A DNA stretch of 64,000 bases from an uncultured Gemmiger sp. (GCA_949295035.1 CASFJO010000059.1:1-64000); one strand, 5' to 3'. Counted from the first letter of the stretch, positions 16,124 to 24,470 are shown. The notes: generated by a model from the sequence alone, not told the origin. Numbers and translations: made by a program.

Positions 16124-16855
16124 ATGCTGGAATTGCAAAATATACACTGGAGTTTGCCCGGCGGCGAGGAGATCGTGCGCGGGGTGGATCTTCGGATCGA
16201 ACCGGGCCGTCTCACCGTCATCACCGGCCCTAACGGGGGCGGCAAGACTTCGCTGGCCAAACTGATCGCCGGCCTGGAGACCCCCACCCAGGGGCGTATC
16301 CTGATGGACGGGGAGGACATCACCGGCCTGGATATCACCGAGCGGGCCCGCCGGGGCATTGCCTATGCGTTTCAGCAGCCGGTGCGGTTCAAGGGGCTGA
16401 CGGTGCGCAACCTGCTGGACCTGGCCGCCGGCCGGCAGCTGGAGGAGCATCAGGCATGCGCCCTGCTGGGCAAGGTGGGGCTGTGTGCCATGGAATATCT
16501 CAACCGTCCGGTGGATGCGTCCCTCTCCGGAGGCGAGAGCAAGAGGATCGAGATCGCCACCGTGCTGGCCCGTGCCAGCGCCAGTGTACTGGTATTTGAC
16601 GAGCCGGAGGCGGGCATTGATCTTTGGAGTTTCAACAGCCTGATCGAAGCCTTTCAGGAACTGAAACGGGAACGGTCCGGCGCGCTGCTGGTGATCTCCC
16701 ATCAGGAGCGGATTCTGGAGATCGCCGATCAGATCGCCGTGGTGGCCGAGGGGCGCGTGCGGGTCTCCGGGCCTGGCGCCGAGATCCTGCCCACCCTGCT
16801 GCATGAAGAAAAATCGGCCCTCTGCCCCTTGGGCATGGACCGGAAGGAGGGCTGA
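16124..16855 (+). CDS. SufC-like ABC ATPase of a minimal Fe-S cluster assembly system
   Basis: A 243-residue soluble ATPase. Walker A is G-P-N-G-G-G-K-T near residue 37, the signature is L-S-G-G-E-S-K-R-I-E and Walker B is V-L-V-F-D-E-P-E-A-G-I-D, the SufC-type arrangement. ATG 16124 is 7 bp after AGGAGG; an ATG at 16118 is too close to that site. Only 3 bp separate it from the SufB-like gene, and no sufS, sufU or sufD follows. This is the two-gene layout described as the SMS (SufB/SufC minimal) type. The ATPase would drive conformational changes in the SufB-like scaffold. Confidence 0.88.
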   Translation: MLELQNIHWSLPGGEEIVRGVDLRIEPGRLTVITGPNGGGKTSLAKLIAGLETPTQGRILMDGEDITGLDITERARRGIAYAFQQPVRFKGLTVRNLLDLAAGRQLEEHQACALLGKVGLCAMEYLNRPVDASLSGGESKRIEIATVLARASASVLVFDEPEAGIDLWSFNSLIEAFQELKRERSGALLVISHQERILEIADQIAVVAEGRVRVSGPGAEILPTLLHEEKSALCPLGMDRKEG

Positions 16856-16858
16856 GCC

Positions 16859-17779
16859 ATGGAATCCACGACCGAAAAGCTGCTGGGCCTGATCTCGGAT
16901 TGGACCGGCGGATATGCGGGTGCTTTCAGCATCCGGGAGAATGGCAGCTGCGCCGCCCGCCGCTCCACCCCCCATATCCAGATCGAGGACAAGCCCGACG
17001 CCCCGGGCCTGGTGATCCGGGTGAGCCCGCAGGCACAGAATGAAACGGTCTACATCCCGGCCTGTGTCACCCACGGCGGGGTGGACGATCTGGTGTACAA
17101 CGACTTTTATATTGGCGACGGGGCCAACGTTACCATCGTGGCGGGCTGCGGCGTTCACAACGACGGGGAGGAAGAGGCCCGTCACAACGGCATCCACCGC
17201 TTCTTTGTGGGCAAGGGCGCCCGGGTACTCTATCAGGAAAAGCACCTGGCCAACGGCAAGGGCAAGGGGCTGCGCCGGATTGATCCGGTGACCGACGCGG
17301 TGCTGGCGGAGGGCGCTACCCTGGAGATGGACACCCTGCAGCTGGGCGGCGTGGACCGCACCACGCGCAAGACCACCGCCACCCTGGCCGCCGGGGCCCG
17401 GCTGGTCATCCACGAGAGCATCCTCACCGAGGCTGACCAGACCGCCGTCACGGAGTTTTCGGTGGATATGAACGGGGAGGATTCGGCGGTGGACCTGATC
17501 TCCCGTTCGGTTGCCAAGGGCGAGAGCCGGCAGAGTTACCACTCCTGCATCCGGGGCAACTGCCGCTGCACCGGCCACTCCGAGTGCGACGCCATTTTGG
17601 TGGACGGGGGCACCGTCAGCGCGGCGCCGGAACTCTACGCCGGCCACATCGACGCGTCCCTGATCCATGAGGCGGCCATCGGCAAGATCGCCGGGGAACA
17701 GATCATCAAGCTGCGAACCCTGGGCCTGACGGAAGAAGAGGCGGAAGCCAAGATCATCGAGGGTTTCCTGAAGGGCTGA
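16859..17779 (+). CDS. SufB/SufD-like scaffold protein of a minimal Fe-S system
   Basis: A 306-residue protein with the beta-helix core of SufB/SufD. It is much shorter than Escherichia coli SufB (about 495) and lacks its N-terminal extension. The C-terminal third carries the conserved S-Y-H-S-C-I-R-G-N-C-R-C-T-G-H-S-E-C segment, with four cysteines close together that could bind a cluster, and H-E-A-A-I-G-K-I near the end, which contacts the ATPase in related complexes. ATG 16859 is preceded by AAGGAGGG. Cotranscribed with the SufC-like ATPase and closed by a terminator. Cluster assembly is inferred from the family; no cysteine desulfurase is in the window. Confidence 0.87.
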   Translation: MESTTEKLLGLISDWTGGYAGAFSIRENGSCAARRSTPHIQIEDKPDAPGLVIRVSPQAQNETVYIPACVTHGGVDDLVYNDFYIGDGANVTIVAGCGVHNDGEEEARHNGIHRFFVGKGARVLYQEKHLANGKGKGLRRIDPVTDAVLAEGATLEMDTLQLGGVDRTTRKTTATLAAGARLVIHESILTEADQTAVTEFSVDMNGEDSAVDLISRSVAKGESRQSYHSCIRGNCRCTGHSECDAILVDGGTVSAAPELYAGHIDASLIHEAAIGKIAGEQIIKLRTLGLTEEEAEAKIIEGFLKG

Positions 17780-17802
17780 AATTTATACAGACAGCAAAAA
17801 TA

Positions 17803-17842
17803 TCCGGGCCTGATACGTTTTGTATCAGGCTCGGACGTTTTT
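17803..17842. terminator. terminator between the SufB-like gene and the phosphoesterase
   Basis: A 14-bp stem (17803-17816 with 17822-17835, one G-U) is followed by GTTTTT. It serves the plus-strand operon and can also stop the converging minus-strand transcript. Confidence 0.8.
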
Positions 17843-17847
17843 GATCT

Positions 17848-18492
17848 TCAGGTAGCCCGCCGGAAGAAAAACCACCAGCGGCGGGTCGGCTCGGCAACGG
17901 GCTCCAGTTCCACGACCTGCCGTTCATAGGCGTTCACAATGGTGGTGCCGCGATAACGACGCACCCGCTCCATCTGCGCGCCGTAGTTCAGGTGAACGTG
18001 GCCGTGCAGCATATACCGGGGCTCATACTGGTCCAGCAGAACGCAGAAAGCGCCAAAGCCCTGATGCGGCGGATCATCCGCGTCTCCCAGGCCCCGGGCG
18101 GGTGCGTGTGTGACCAGGATATCCACGCCGCCGGCACGGCGGATCTGGCCTGCCAGATGCCGCGCGCGCTTTTCCATCTGCTGTTGGGTGTACTGATAAG
18201 GGCCGGGCTTGTACCGGACCGATCCCCCCAGCCCGGCAATGCGCAGACCTTTGACGGTCACCAGCGTATCCTCGATGCACTCGCAGCCCTCCGGAGGGCG
18301 TTCGGCGTATCCGGTATCATGGTTGCCGTGTACGTACAACACCGGCGCCGGCGTAAAGGTAGCCAGAAAGGACAGGTAGCGGGCGTCCAGATCGCCGCAG
18401 GAGATCACCAGATCATATCCCTGCAGCTTACCGGGCTGATAATATTCCCACAGATAGCGGGATTCCACATCCGAAACAGTTAGTATTTTCAC
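17848..18492 (-). CDS. calcineurin-like metallophosphoesterase
   Basis: A 214-residue cytosolic protein of the calcineurin-like phosphoesterase superfamily. The dinuclear metal motifs are all present: S-D-V-E near the N-terminus (D8), C-G-D-L-D, H-G-N-H-D, V-T-H-A-P-A and H-G-H-V-H. The first motif has D-x-E where many family members have D-x-H, which may alter one metal ligand. The start is GTG 18492; no in-frame ATG would keep motif one. It is 18 bp downstream of the BMP-fusion gene and probably cotranscribed with it. The substrate is unknown. The last residues are Trp/Phe/Arg-rich. Confidence 0.85.
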   Translation of the reverse strand: MKILTVSDVESRYLWEYYQPGKLQGYDLVISCGDLDARYLSFLATFTPAPVLYVHGNHDTGYAERPPEGCECIEDTLVTVKGLRIAGLGGSVRYKPGPYQYTQQQMEKRARHLAGQIRRAGGVDILVTHAPARGLGDADDPPHQGFGAFCVLLDQYEPRYMLHGHVHLNYGAQMERVRRYRGTTIVNAYERQVVELEPVAEPTRRWWFFFRRAT

Positions 18493-18510
18493 GTCTTACC
18501 ACACCTGGTC

Positions 18511-20457
18511 TTACAATTTTTTCGGCTTTTCCGCCGGGCCGACGCCCTGCAGGGAAACCAGCGGTTTGGCGGCGTCGATCAGCGAATCGTAGCTGGGGAT
18601 ACCGCCGATCACATTGTCCGCCAGCCAATCCATAGTGATGATCTGCTCCGGACTGAGAACGGCATGTTCCTGGGGCTGTACGCATACGCCGCCCTGGGCG
18701 TAGAGCACGCCTCGGAAGGGGTCAAAATCCCGCTGCACGATCGTTTTGCGCAGCAGGTCTACCAGCCGCAGGGTGCCCAGCGGCAGCGAGCGGCTGGTGA
18801 TCACATCCACCACGCCCGTGGACATGCCCCACCAGTAGTTCAGCGCCCGGGTGCCGGGGGCGTTGTCGTGGTACTTCCAGGTGCCGTCCAGGATCGAGCG
18901 TACGATCCGCACATAGAACTCGCCCCAGTTCCAGAACGGCATGGCATAGTTGCGCACCTCGCCGTCGATCAGCTGATACAGACCGAACTTGGCCGGCTCG
19001 CCCCGGGGGTCCCGGATATCGTGGCTGGAGATCATCGTAATACCCTGTTCCGCAAAGAATTTTTCCACATCCAGCCCTTTTTCGGCGGTCCACTGCAGAT
19101 AGATCTGCGCCCGGGGATTCACCATCTTGGCCCCCAGCGCAAACGCGTTGATGGCGGCGGTCATGCCGTAGGTGGGATAGGTGGCGATGTAGCCGATCTT
19201 GTTGTCGTCCGCCATGGCGCCCGCGATCGCCCCGATCAGATACTTGGCCTCGTGGATGCGGCCGTAATAGGTGCGTACGCTGGGATGGCTCATCCGCAGC
19301 GAGCAGTTTAAGATCTTGACGTTGGGGTGAGCCACGGCCGCCTTGAGCGCCGGGTCCATCAGTTTCGGGGTGGTGGTGAACACCACGTCGCAGCCATTCG
19401 CGATGGCCTTTTCGATGATGGCTTCGCCCTCCATTTCCGGCACTACGTTGTCGTAACAAACCGTCTCGACCCGGTCACCCAGAGCCTTTTCCAGTTCGCC
19501 CCGGCCAAATTCGTGGCCGTAGGTCCACATGGAGCTGACAGCGTCCTTCTCGTGGACAAAGCCGACCTTCAGGCGGGGCGCGCCCCCCGCCAGGAATCGC
19601 TTGGCCAGGCTGGAAAGGCTGGTCACATCCTCCCGGTAAGGAGCGGGTTCCATGGAAAGTTCCACCGCGTCCGGCTGGGTGAGTACCGTGATCTCGTTCC
19701 ACACACGGTTTAAGGAATCACGCAATTCCTCGGTACTCATATTCAGCGCCTTCCGGTAGGGATATACCTCCAGAAATGCCAGCAGCGCGTCGCCGGCCGT
19801 GATGGGCAGCCGATCGCCGCCGTGGGCGTTGAAGGCTTCGCAAAACCGGAAATACAGGGAGGCAAGCGTTTTCTTGTCCTCGGTGGTCCAGCGTTCACCG
19901 GGCGCTTTTCCGGTGCGGGCCACAAAATCCGCAAACCGGCCCTCCTCCGTGAACCAGAGATAGTTGATCTGGGTCAGGGTATAAAAATCCAGAAATTCAA
20001 AGTAGATCCGGTTTTCTTTGGTGTCGCTGCGTTTGGGGATCACCCGGGTCACGGTGCCCGGGACCCGGGCCGCGCCAAAGTATTTCAGCACGCTGACCCG
20101 CTTGTTGCCCTCCACCACATAGAACCGGTTCATAAACTCATAGGCGATGATCGGGTCCCGAATGCCCTCGTCCATCTGTGCCTGGCACAGGTTGGCCCAT
20201 TTATGGGCGAACTCGGTGTCTTCTCCCAGAAGCGGCATGAAGTTGCTGGCAAAGGCGGAGGTGCGTCCGGCGGTCTTGGTGCCTACGATAAAATCCATGG
20301 GGATATCCACCAGGCCCAGCGGTACCGTGGACCCCACGTCGGTGTGTTCCAGGATCGCGTCCAGCACCTGCAGGTAGGGGTACCGCCCCTTGGACACGCA
20401 GGCGCGGAAATTTTTTTGCCCCATTTTCAGGGCTTTTTTGTATTCTTCCATCGACAT
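18511..20457 (-). CDS. cytosolic fusion of a ParB-like domain and a BMP/PnrA-type ligand-binding domain
   Basis: A 648-residue protein. Residues about 45-140 resemble a ParB/sulfiredoxin-fold domain, with F-Y-V-V-E-G-N-K-R-V-S-V-L-K-Y-F-G (E-G-N-K-R at 116-120) where ParB proteins have D-G-x-x-R. Residues about 150-290 are helical. From about 296 to 625 it reads like a basic-membrane-protein (PnrA-like) nucleoside-binding domain: L-K-V-G-F-V-H, V-F-T-T-T-P-K and I-G-Y-I-A-T-Y-P-T-Y-G. There is no signal peptide or lipobox, so this receptor should stay in the cytosol. ATG 20457 follows GGGAGG. A nucleotide- or nucleoside-responsive regulator is one possibility; the function is unknown. Confidence 0.75.
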   Translation of the reverse strand: MSMEEYKKALKMGQKNFRACVSKGRYPYLQVLDAILEHTDVGSTVPLGLVDIPMDFIVGTKTAGRTSAFASNFMPLLGEDTEFAHKWANLCQAQMDEGIRDPIIAYEFMNRFYVVEGNKRVSVLKYFGAARVPGTVTRVIPKRSDTKENRIYFEFLDFYTLTQINYLWFTEEGRFADFVARTGKAPGERWTTEDKKTLASLYFRFCEAFNAHGGDRLPITAGDALLAFLEVYPYRKALNMSTEELRDSLNRVWNEITVLTQPDAVELSMEPAPYREDVTSLSSLAKRFLAGGAPRLKVGFVHEKDAVSSMWTYGHEFGRGELEKALGDRVETVCYDNVVPEMEGEAIIEKAIANGCDVVFTTTPKLMDPALKAAVAHPNVKILNCSLRMSHPSVRTYYGRIHEAKYLIGAIAGAMADDNKIGYIATYPTYGMTAAINAFALGAKMVNPRAQIYLQWTAEKGLDVEKFFAEQGITMISSHDIRDPRGEPAKFGLYQLIDGEVRNYAMPFWNWGEFYVRIVRSILDGTWKYHDNAPGTRALNYWWGMSTGVVDVITSRSLPLGTLRLVDLLRKTIVQRDFDPFRGVLYAQGGVCVQPQEHAVLSPEQIITMDWLADNVIGGIPSYDSLIDAAKPLVSLQGVGPAEKPKKL

Positions 20458-20566
20458 AAGCGCGGTTCCTCCCTTGTGCGCGCCGGACCTTGACCGGCGC
20501 ATCGGGCTTTCAGGGCCCTGTATATCGGCGTTGAATGCAGTGCAAAAACGCAGATCTCTACGATCC

Positions 20567-20595
20567 AGTATACCTGCCCGGCCAAACAAATGCAA
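20567..20595 (-). promoter_or_regulatory. promoter of the ParB-like/BMP fusion gene
   Basis: On the minus strand TTGCAT (20595-20590), 17-bp spacer, TATACT (20572-20567), about 100 bp before the start codon. Confidence 0.6.
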
Positions 20596-20626
20596 GGCGG
20601 GAATACAGCGGTTTTTGCCGCCTGCG

Positions 20627-20664
20627 GCAAACAGCCGCCGCCCGAAAGGGCGGCGGCTGTTTGC
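20627..20664. other. 17-bp GAAA-loop hairpin after the SpoIIE gene
   Basis: Positions 20627-20643 pair perfectly with 20648-20664 around a GAAA loop, touching the stop codon of the phosphatase gene. On the minus strand no U-run follows, so it is an atypical terminator, perhaps a transcript-stabilising 3' end. Confidence 0.6.
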
Positions 20665-21834
20665 TTAAAAATAACTGAGTTTGACCTCTTTGCCCATTTT
20701 CCGCAGGCAGTTGGCCAGTTCTTCCACCAGCTGGATCTTGATGCTGAAGTTGATCGGCAGGTTCGGGTTCTGATGGGCCGGGTTGATGGCCCGGCCGGCA
20801 AAAAAGTTCACGTCGGTGGCCTCGTCAAAAAGGATACGGGCGATCATGGCGGCCCCGTCCTTGCGGGTGGCCCAGGCGGCGGAAAAGTCGGTACCGCTCA
20901 GATATTGGTGGGCGTACTCCACCACCCGGGACAGGGTGATGACCCCTTCGGTCACCAGGTCCACCCCGTCGATGTAGGCAATGGGGGGGATCTCCGGGTC
21001 GGCGTTATAGTCCAGGCTGGCCCGCAGCGGCTTGCCCAGATATTCCGCCGCCAGCTTACTGGTGGTGCCGCCGCAGACGATCCGCTTGCCCTCCTTGCCG
21101 AAGAAAAGAGCCATCATCTTGTTCACGTCCTTGGGGTCGGCGGGCGGGCCGATCATCAGATTGACCGGGCAGCGCGGCATGATCCGCAGCGCGGCCACAG
21201 TGGTGTCATCGCCGGGCTCACCCTCGTACAACCGGTTGCACTCATCCACGATGTAGGTGGCGATCAGCTTGGCCGACAGGCTGGGGTCGTAAAACGCCTC
21301 GGCAAAATCCTTGATGTTCTCCCGCTGCCAGCCAAAGTTCATGCTCTTGCCCACACCGGCGTAGATGGCGCCGTCGCTCATGGTGATGAGCACGTCGTTC
21401 ACCTGCAGAGGGATGCGGCTCTCCAGGATCTCCTTGCCGGCGATGGTGCGGCGGGAAAAGGGGTAGTCATACTCCACCCCGTCCCGCAGCATGATAAGTT
21501 TGGGGTTGTCGAACTGGATGATCTCGGCGGTGTTGTCCGCAAACACCCGCACGATGGTGAAGGTGGAATAGGCTACTTTGCGCACGCTGCACACCGGCAG
21601 GGTCTTGGCGATGGCGTCTACGCATTCCTCAATGGGCAGGTTGGCGGCGATCATCGTGCAGAGGATCTTGCTGGTCAGGGTGGAGAGGATGTTGGCCTTG
21701 ACGCCGCTGCCCAGGCCGTCAGCCAGCACCAGGGTGGTGGCCTCATCGGTCTTGATGATCTCCACCCGGTCGCCGCAGAGTTCCTCGTTCTTTTTGTTCA
21801 GGCTGATGTAGCCGATATCGGTCCATAAGTTCAT
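20665..21834 (-). CDS. SpoIIE-type (PP2C) serine phosphatase with an extra C-terminal domain
   Basis: A 389-residue cytosolic protein. Residues about 1-220 form a SpoIIE/PP2C phosphatase domain with the metal-binding aspartates in V-L-A-D-G-L-G-S-G (D39), M-S-D-G (D154) and G-D-D-T-T (D209/D210). Residues 225-389 form a second domain without a name I can assign; it contains G-G-T-T-S-K and a V-D-L-V-T-E-G stretch. ATG 21834 follows GAGGTGG. It is the last gene of a three-gene operon behind a hydrogenase-like PAS protein (13-bp gap). Hydrogenase-linked phosphatases of this kind are thought to pass on redox or H2 signals; its phosphoprotein target is not in the window. Confidence 0.87.
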   Translation of the reverse strand: MNLWTDIGYISLNKKNEELCGDRVEIIKTDEATTLVLADGLGSGVKANILSTLTSKILCTMIAANLPIEECVDAIAKTLPVCSVRKVAYSTFTIVRVFADNTAEIIQFDNPKLIMLRDGVEYDYPFSRRTIAGKEILESRIPLQVNDVLITMSDGAIYAGVGKSMNFGWQRENIKDFAEAFYDPSLSAKLIATYIVDECNRLYEGEPGDDTTVAALRIMPRCPVNLMIGPPADPKDVNKMMALFFGKEGKRIVCGGTTSKLAAEYLGKPLRASLDYNADPEIPPIAYIDGVDLVTEGVITLSRVVEYAHQYLSGTDFSAAWATRKDGAAMIARILFDEATDVNFFAGRAINPAHQNPNLPINFSIKIQLVEELANCLRKMGKEVKLSYF

Positions 21835-21847
21835 CTGACCACCTCGC

Positions 21848-23521
21848 TCACTTCTGCAGGGTGTCCTTCAGCTGGGTAAGGGCGATCTTGGTCTCGGCAG
21901 TGGTCTCGCCCAGCAGGCTGGCGATCTCCTGCACCACCCGCATCTGCTTTTCGATCACCTTGTCGGTGATCTCCACCGTCTGGGCGCGCAGTTCCGCCTT
22001 TTTGGCCTCCCGGCGTTCTTCCTGCGTGATGTCCCGCATCACACTGAAGATAATGTGATATTCTTTATCGTAGACGATGCTCTCGGCCACGTATTTATCG
22101 TATTCCGCCAGATAATGCTTTTTCTCCCGGCTGATGGGGCAGCCGCCGTTCATGGCGGTAATGTAATCGGAGGGATTCAGGATGCGCACGATGGGGCTGC
22201 CCACGATGTCCTCGGGCCCCCGCAGATTGAACAGTTCACAGGCGGCCCGGTTGATCTGCTGTACGCACAGATCCTCGTCCAGCACAAAGATGCCGTTGGG
22301 GCTGGAGTTGATCACATATCCGGAGAAGGTCTCGGCCTTTTCTTTCAGATAGGGCATGCACATGGTCAGATCGGCCTTGCCCTGGTAGACGGCGATGGCT
22401 TTGTCCCGGCAGGTGCTGTAGCCGCAGCTGCCGCAGTTCAGCTCCTGCTCCGGGCGGGTCTTGCCCATTTTGGCCAGGATCTCCCGGATCACATGCTCGC
22501 TGGGCCGTGCGTTGTGCACCCCCAGATAGGGCATATCCTTGTGCAGGTCCTCGTTTTCCGGCACGGCGAAATCCGCCGGCCCGCCGAAAGCGTCCACCTT
22601 CAGGTTGCCGGCCAGGATGCCCCGCTGGCGATGATGCCGGATACCGGGGCCGTTCACACAGCTGCCGGTGCAGGCGCTCATCTCGATGAATACCTTGTGC
22701 AGGTTGCCCGCCTCGATCTCCTTGATGGCGTGCACACAGTTTTCCACCCCGTCCACCGCGATGTAGGTATAGCCGGTGTTGTCGGTGTCCATGCTGCGGA
22801 TAATGCCGCCGGTCACCGGGAAAAACCGGCCGCGCTTGCCCACATCCCGGGGCTTTTCCTCGCTGGCGGCGGATACGCCGGCCTGTTCCATCCAGCCCTC
22901 CAGTTCCTCAAAGGTCAACGCCACGTCGGTGATGCCGTAGATGTCGGACTCCTCCTTCTTTGAGATGCAGGGCCCGATAAAAACGGTCATCGCGTCAGGA
23001 TGGGCGGCCTTGATCTCCTTGCAGTGAGCCTGCATGGGGGAGAGCACCGGCGCCAGACAGTGCAGCGCGCCGGGATAGTATTTCTGGATCAGGGAGTTGA
23101 CAGTGTGGCAGCAGGTGGAGATGATCACATCCATCTCGCCGGCCGCCACCAGTTTCTGGTATTCGTATTTGACAATGGTAGCCCCGATGGCCGTTTCTTC
23201 CGCGTCGGCAAAGCCCAGCTGCATCAGCGCCTGCCGCATGGCCGCAAAATCAAACAGGGGAAACTCCGCGATAAAGGAGGGCGCCACGCTGGCGATCACG
23301 GTGCGGCCCTCGGCGATGGCCTGTTTTACCCGCTCCACGTCGTTGCGCAGCTGTTTGGCGTCCTGCGGGCAGGCCACAAAGCAGCGCCCGCACAGGATGC
23401 ACTCGTCCGGCAGGATATGCGCCTGCCCATCCTCAAACTTGATGCTCTTGACCGGGCAGTTGCGGATACATTTATAGCAGTTTTTGCAGTTGGACTTCTT
23501 CAGCGAAAGAACTCGGTTCAT
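21848..23521 (-). CDS. [FeFe]-hydrogenase-like sensor protein with ferredoxin and PAS domains
   Basis: A 557-residue cytosolic protein. Two 4Fe-4S sites lie at the N-terminus (C12, C15, C18, C22; C41, C44, C47, C51). A hydrogenase large-subunit-like core follows, keeping the H-cluster cysteines in modified motifs: S-T-C-C-H-T (137/138), G-P-C-I-S-K-K (C185) and M-S-A-C-T-G-S-C (C284, C288). Another Fe-S motif C-G-S-C-G-Y-S-T-C..C spans 363-388. Residues 403-500 are a PAS domain and 500-557 a coiled coil. This layout is that of sensory (group C/HfsB-like) hydrogenases rather than bulk H2 producers. The start overlaps the stop of the ferredoxin gene; the phosphatase gene follows. Whether it binds a complete H-cluster is open. 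Confidence 0.88.
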   Translation of the reverse strand: MNRVLSLKKSNCKNCYKCIRNCPVKSIKFEDGQAHILPDECILCGRCFVACPQDAKQLRNDVERVKQAIAEGRTVIASVAPSFIAEFPLFDFAAMRQALMQLGFADAEETAIGATIVKYEYQKLVAAGEMDVIISTCCHTVNSLIQKYYPGALHCLAPVLSPMQAHCKEIKAAHPDAMTVFIGPCISKKEESDIYGITDVALTFEELEGWMEQAGVSAASEEKPRDVGKRGRFFPVTGGIIRSMDTDNTGYTYIAVDGVENCVHAIKEIEAGNLHKVFIEMSACTGSCVNGPGIRHHRQRGILAGNLKVDAFGGPADFAVPENEDLHKDMPYLGVHNARPSEHVIREILAKMGKTRPEQELNCGSCGYSTCRDKAIAVYQGKADLTMCMPYLKEKAETFSGYVINSSPNGIFVLDEDLCVQQINRAACELFNLRGPEDIVGSPIVRILNPSDYITAMNGGCPISREKKHYLAEYDKYVAESIVYDKEYHIIFSVMRDITQEERREAKKAELRAQTVEITDKVIEKQMRVVQEIASLLGETTAETKIALTQLKDTLQK

Positions 23522-23769
23522 ACGCCCAGGCCTCCCAGCACATACTCCTTAAAGATGTTGTCAAAATTGTCCACGTTTACGCCGGAGATGATCTGGTCAT
23601 CCACCCGGATGCTCACACCGGAGGTAGAGCACTTGCCCAGGCAGAAAGCCGCGCACAGGTCCACTTTGTCTTCCAGATTGTGCTCGGCCAAAGCTGCCTT
23701 CATCTTGGCAATCACATCATACGAGCCCTTCAGATGGCAGGAACTGCCCACACAGATCGCAATGGTCAT
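23518..23769 (-). CDS. thioredoxin-like 2Fe-2S ferredoxin (NuoE type)
   Basis: An 83-residue protein of the thioredoxin-like ferredoxin family that also forms the C-terminal part of NuoE/HydC subunits. The expected 2Fe-2S ligands are C6 and C11 (C-V-G-S-S-C) and C43 and C47 (C-L-G-K-C); C39 is an extra cysteine. ATG 23769 follows AGGAGG. It is first in the operon and overlaps the hydrogenase-like gene by four bases (ATGA), indicating coupled translation and a probable electron-transfer partnership. Confidence 0.87.
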   Translation of the reverse strand: MTIAICVGSSCHLKGSYDVIAKMKAALAEHNLEDKVDLCAAFCLGKCSTSGVSIRVDDQIISGVNVDNFDNIFKEYVLGGLGV

Positions 23770-23832
23770 AACGTTTCAATCCTCCTGTTTGTCTTGCACC
23801 TTGCCGGGTGAAAAAATTGACATATTAAAATA

Positions 23833-23861
23833 ATTATAAAGGAAACAGGCGCATCAGTCAA
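23833..23861 (-). promoter_or_regulatory. promoter of the redox-signalling operon
   Basis: On the minus strand TTGACT (23861-23856), 17-bp spacer, TATAAT (23838-23833), about 60 bp before the ferredoxin gene. Confidence 0.7.
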
Positions 23862-23918
23862 TAAAAGTCTGCGGCGCTGCCAGAGGCGATCCGCGCGTTT
23901 TGTTTTGCAAATTGGGTG

Positions 23919-23947
23919 TTGACATTTTCAGGGGGAGAGGGTATAAT
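23919..23947 (+). promoter_or_regulatory. promoter of tRNA-Ala
   Basis: Perfect TTGACA (23919-23924), 17-bp spacer, perfect TATAAT (23942-23947), 33 bp before the tRNA. It is the strongest promoter match in the window, as expected for a stable RNA gene. Confidence 0.85.
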
Positions 23948-23980
23948 AATACTCGTTGCCAATGCGGCGGCGCAATATGT

Positions 23981-24056
<76 letters not shown>

Positions 24057-24060
24057 CAAC

Positions 24061-24112
24061 AAACAAATCCGAACCTTGTGCCGATTGGCGATGGGTTCGG
24101 ATTTGTTTTTTA
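24061..24112 (+). terminator. terminator of tRNA-Ala
   Basis: A perfect 15-bp stem (24061-24075 with 24094-24108) runs into a T-tract and begins 5 bp after the CCA end. Confidence 0.9.
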
Positions 24113-24240
24113 TTGCCGGCCGGTAACAGAAGGCCGGCGGGCCGGGAAGGGCAATGTCCGGCAGGAATGCTCGCGCCGGAGAGCCCGGAAAAGGTTTAAC
24201 GGCGTCCGGTTCGGGCGAAACTGTAAGCGGACACGCTGAA

Positions 24241-24269
24241 TTGACAAAGCCTACAGGGGGACTTATAAT
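24241..24269 (+). promoter_or_regulatory. promoter of the RNase J leader or small RNA
   Basis: Perfect TTGACA (24241-24246), 17-bp spacer, perfect TATAAT (24264-24269). Transcription from about 24276 would give a leader of about 210 nt before the RNase J start. Confidence 0.82.
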
Positions 24270-24275
24270 AAAATT

Positions 24276-24470
24276 ATCTTTAGATGTACGTTGTCATTGC
24301 GCAGAGCCTGGGTCGCATTTTTCAATGGACTCACCGTGCTCGTATACAAAGACGGACACTTATGGCGGCCCGGAAGGGGCTTGCCGGTAAGGATACGCGG
24401 CAGCAAGCCGCACACAACATCTTGGTGCCGGGTCGGCCGCGGCAATGGGCGGCGGGCTCTGGTACGCATA
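24276..24470 (+). ncRNA. structured leader or candidate 6S-like small RNA upstream of RNase J
   Basis: No gene is seen from the tRNA-Ala terminator to the RNase J gene. The transcribed part can fold into a rod. Positions 24298-24308 pair with 24455-24468 (bulge of three), 24365-24373 pair with 24428-24440 (4-nt bulge), and the tip is 24378-24384 with 24403-24409. Between the outer and middle stems lies a large asymmetric bubble, about 55 nt on the 5' side. Closing stem, big central bubble and apical stem recall 6S RNA. Alternatively it is simply a structured 5' UTR regulating RNase J. No primary-sequence match to 6S could be checked. Confidence 0.35.

Noticed and set aside
24276..24470. 4.5S/SRP RNA, tmRNA or RNase P RNA
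   Set aside because: The SRP GGTCAGG..GGAAGG..AGCAG core, the tRNA-like ends of tmRNA and RNase P signature segments are absent.
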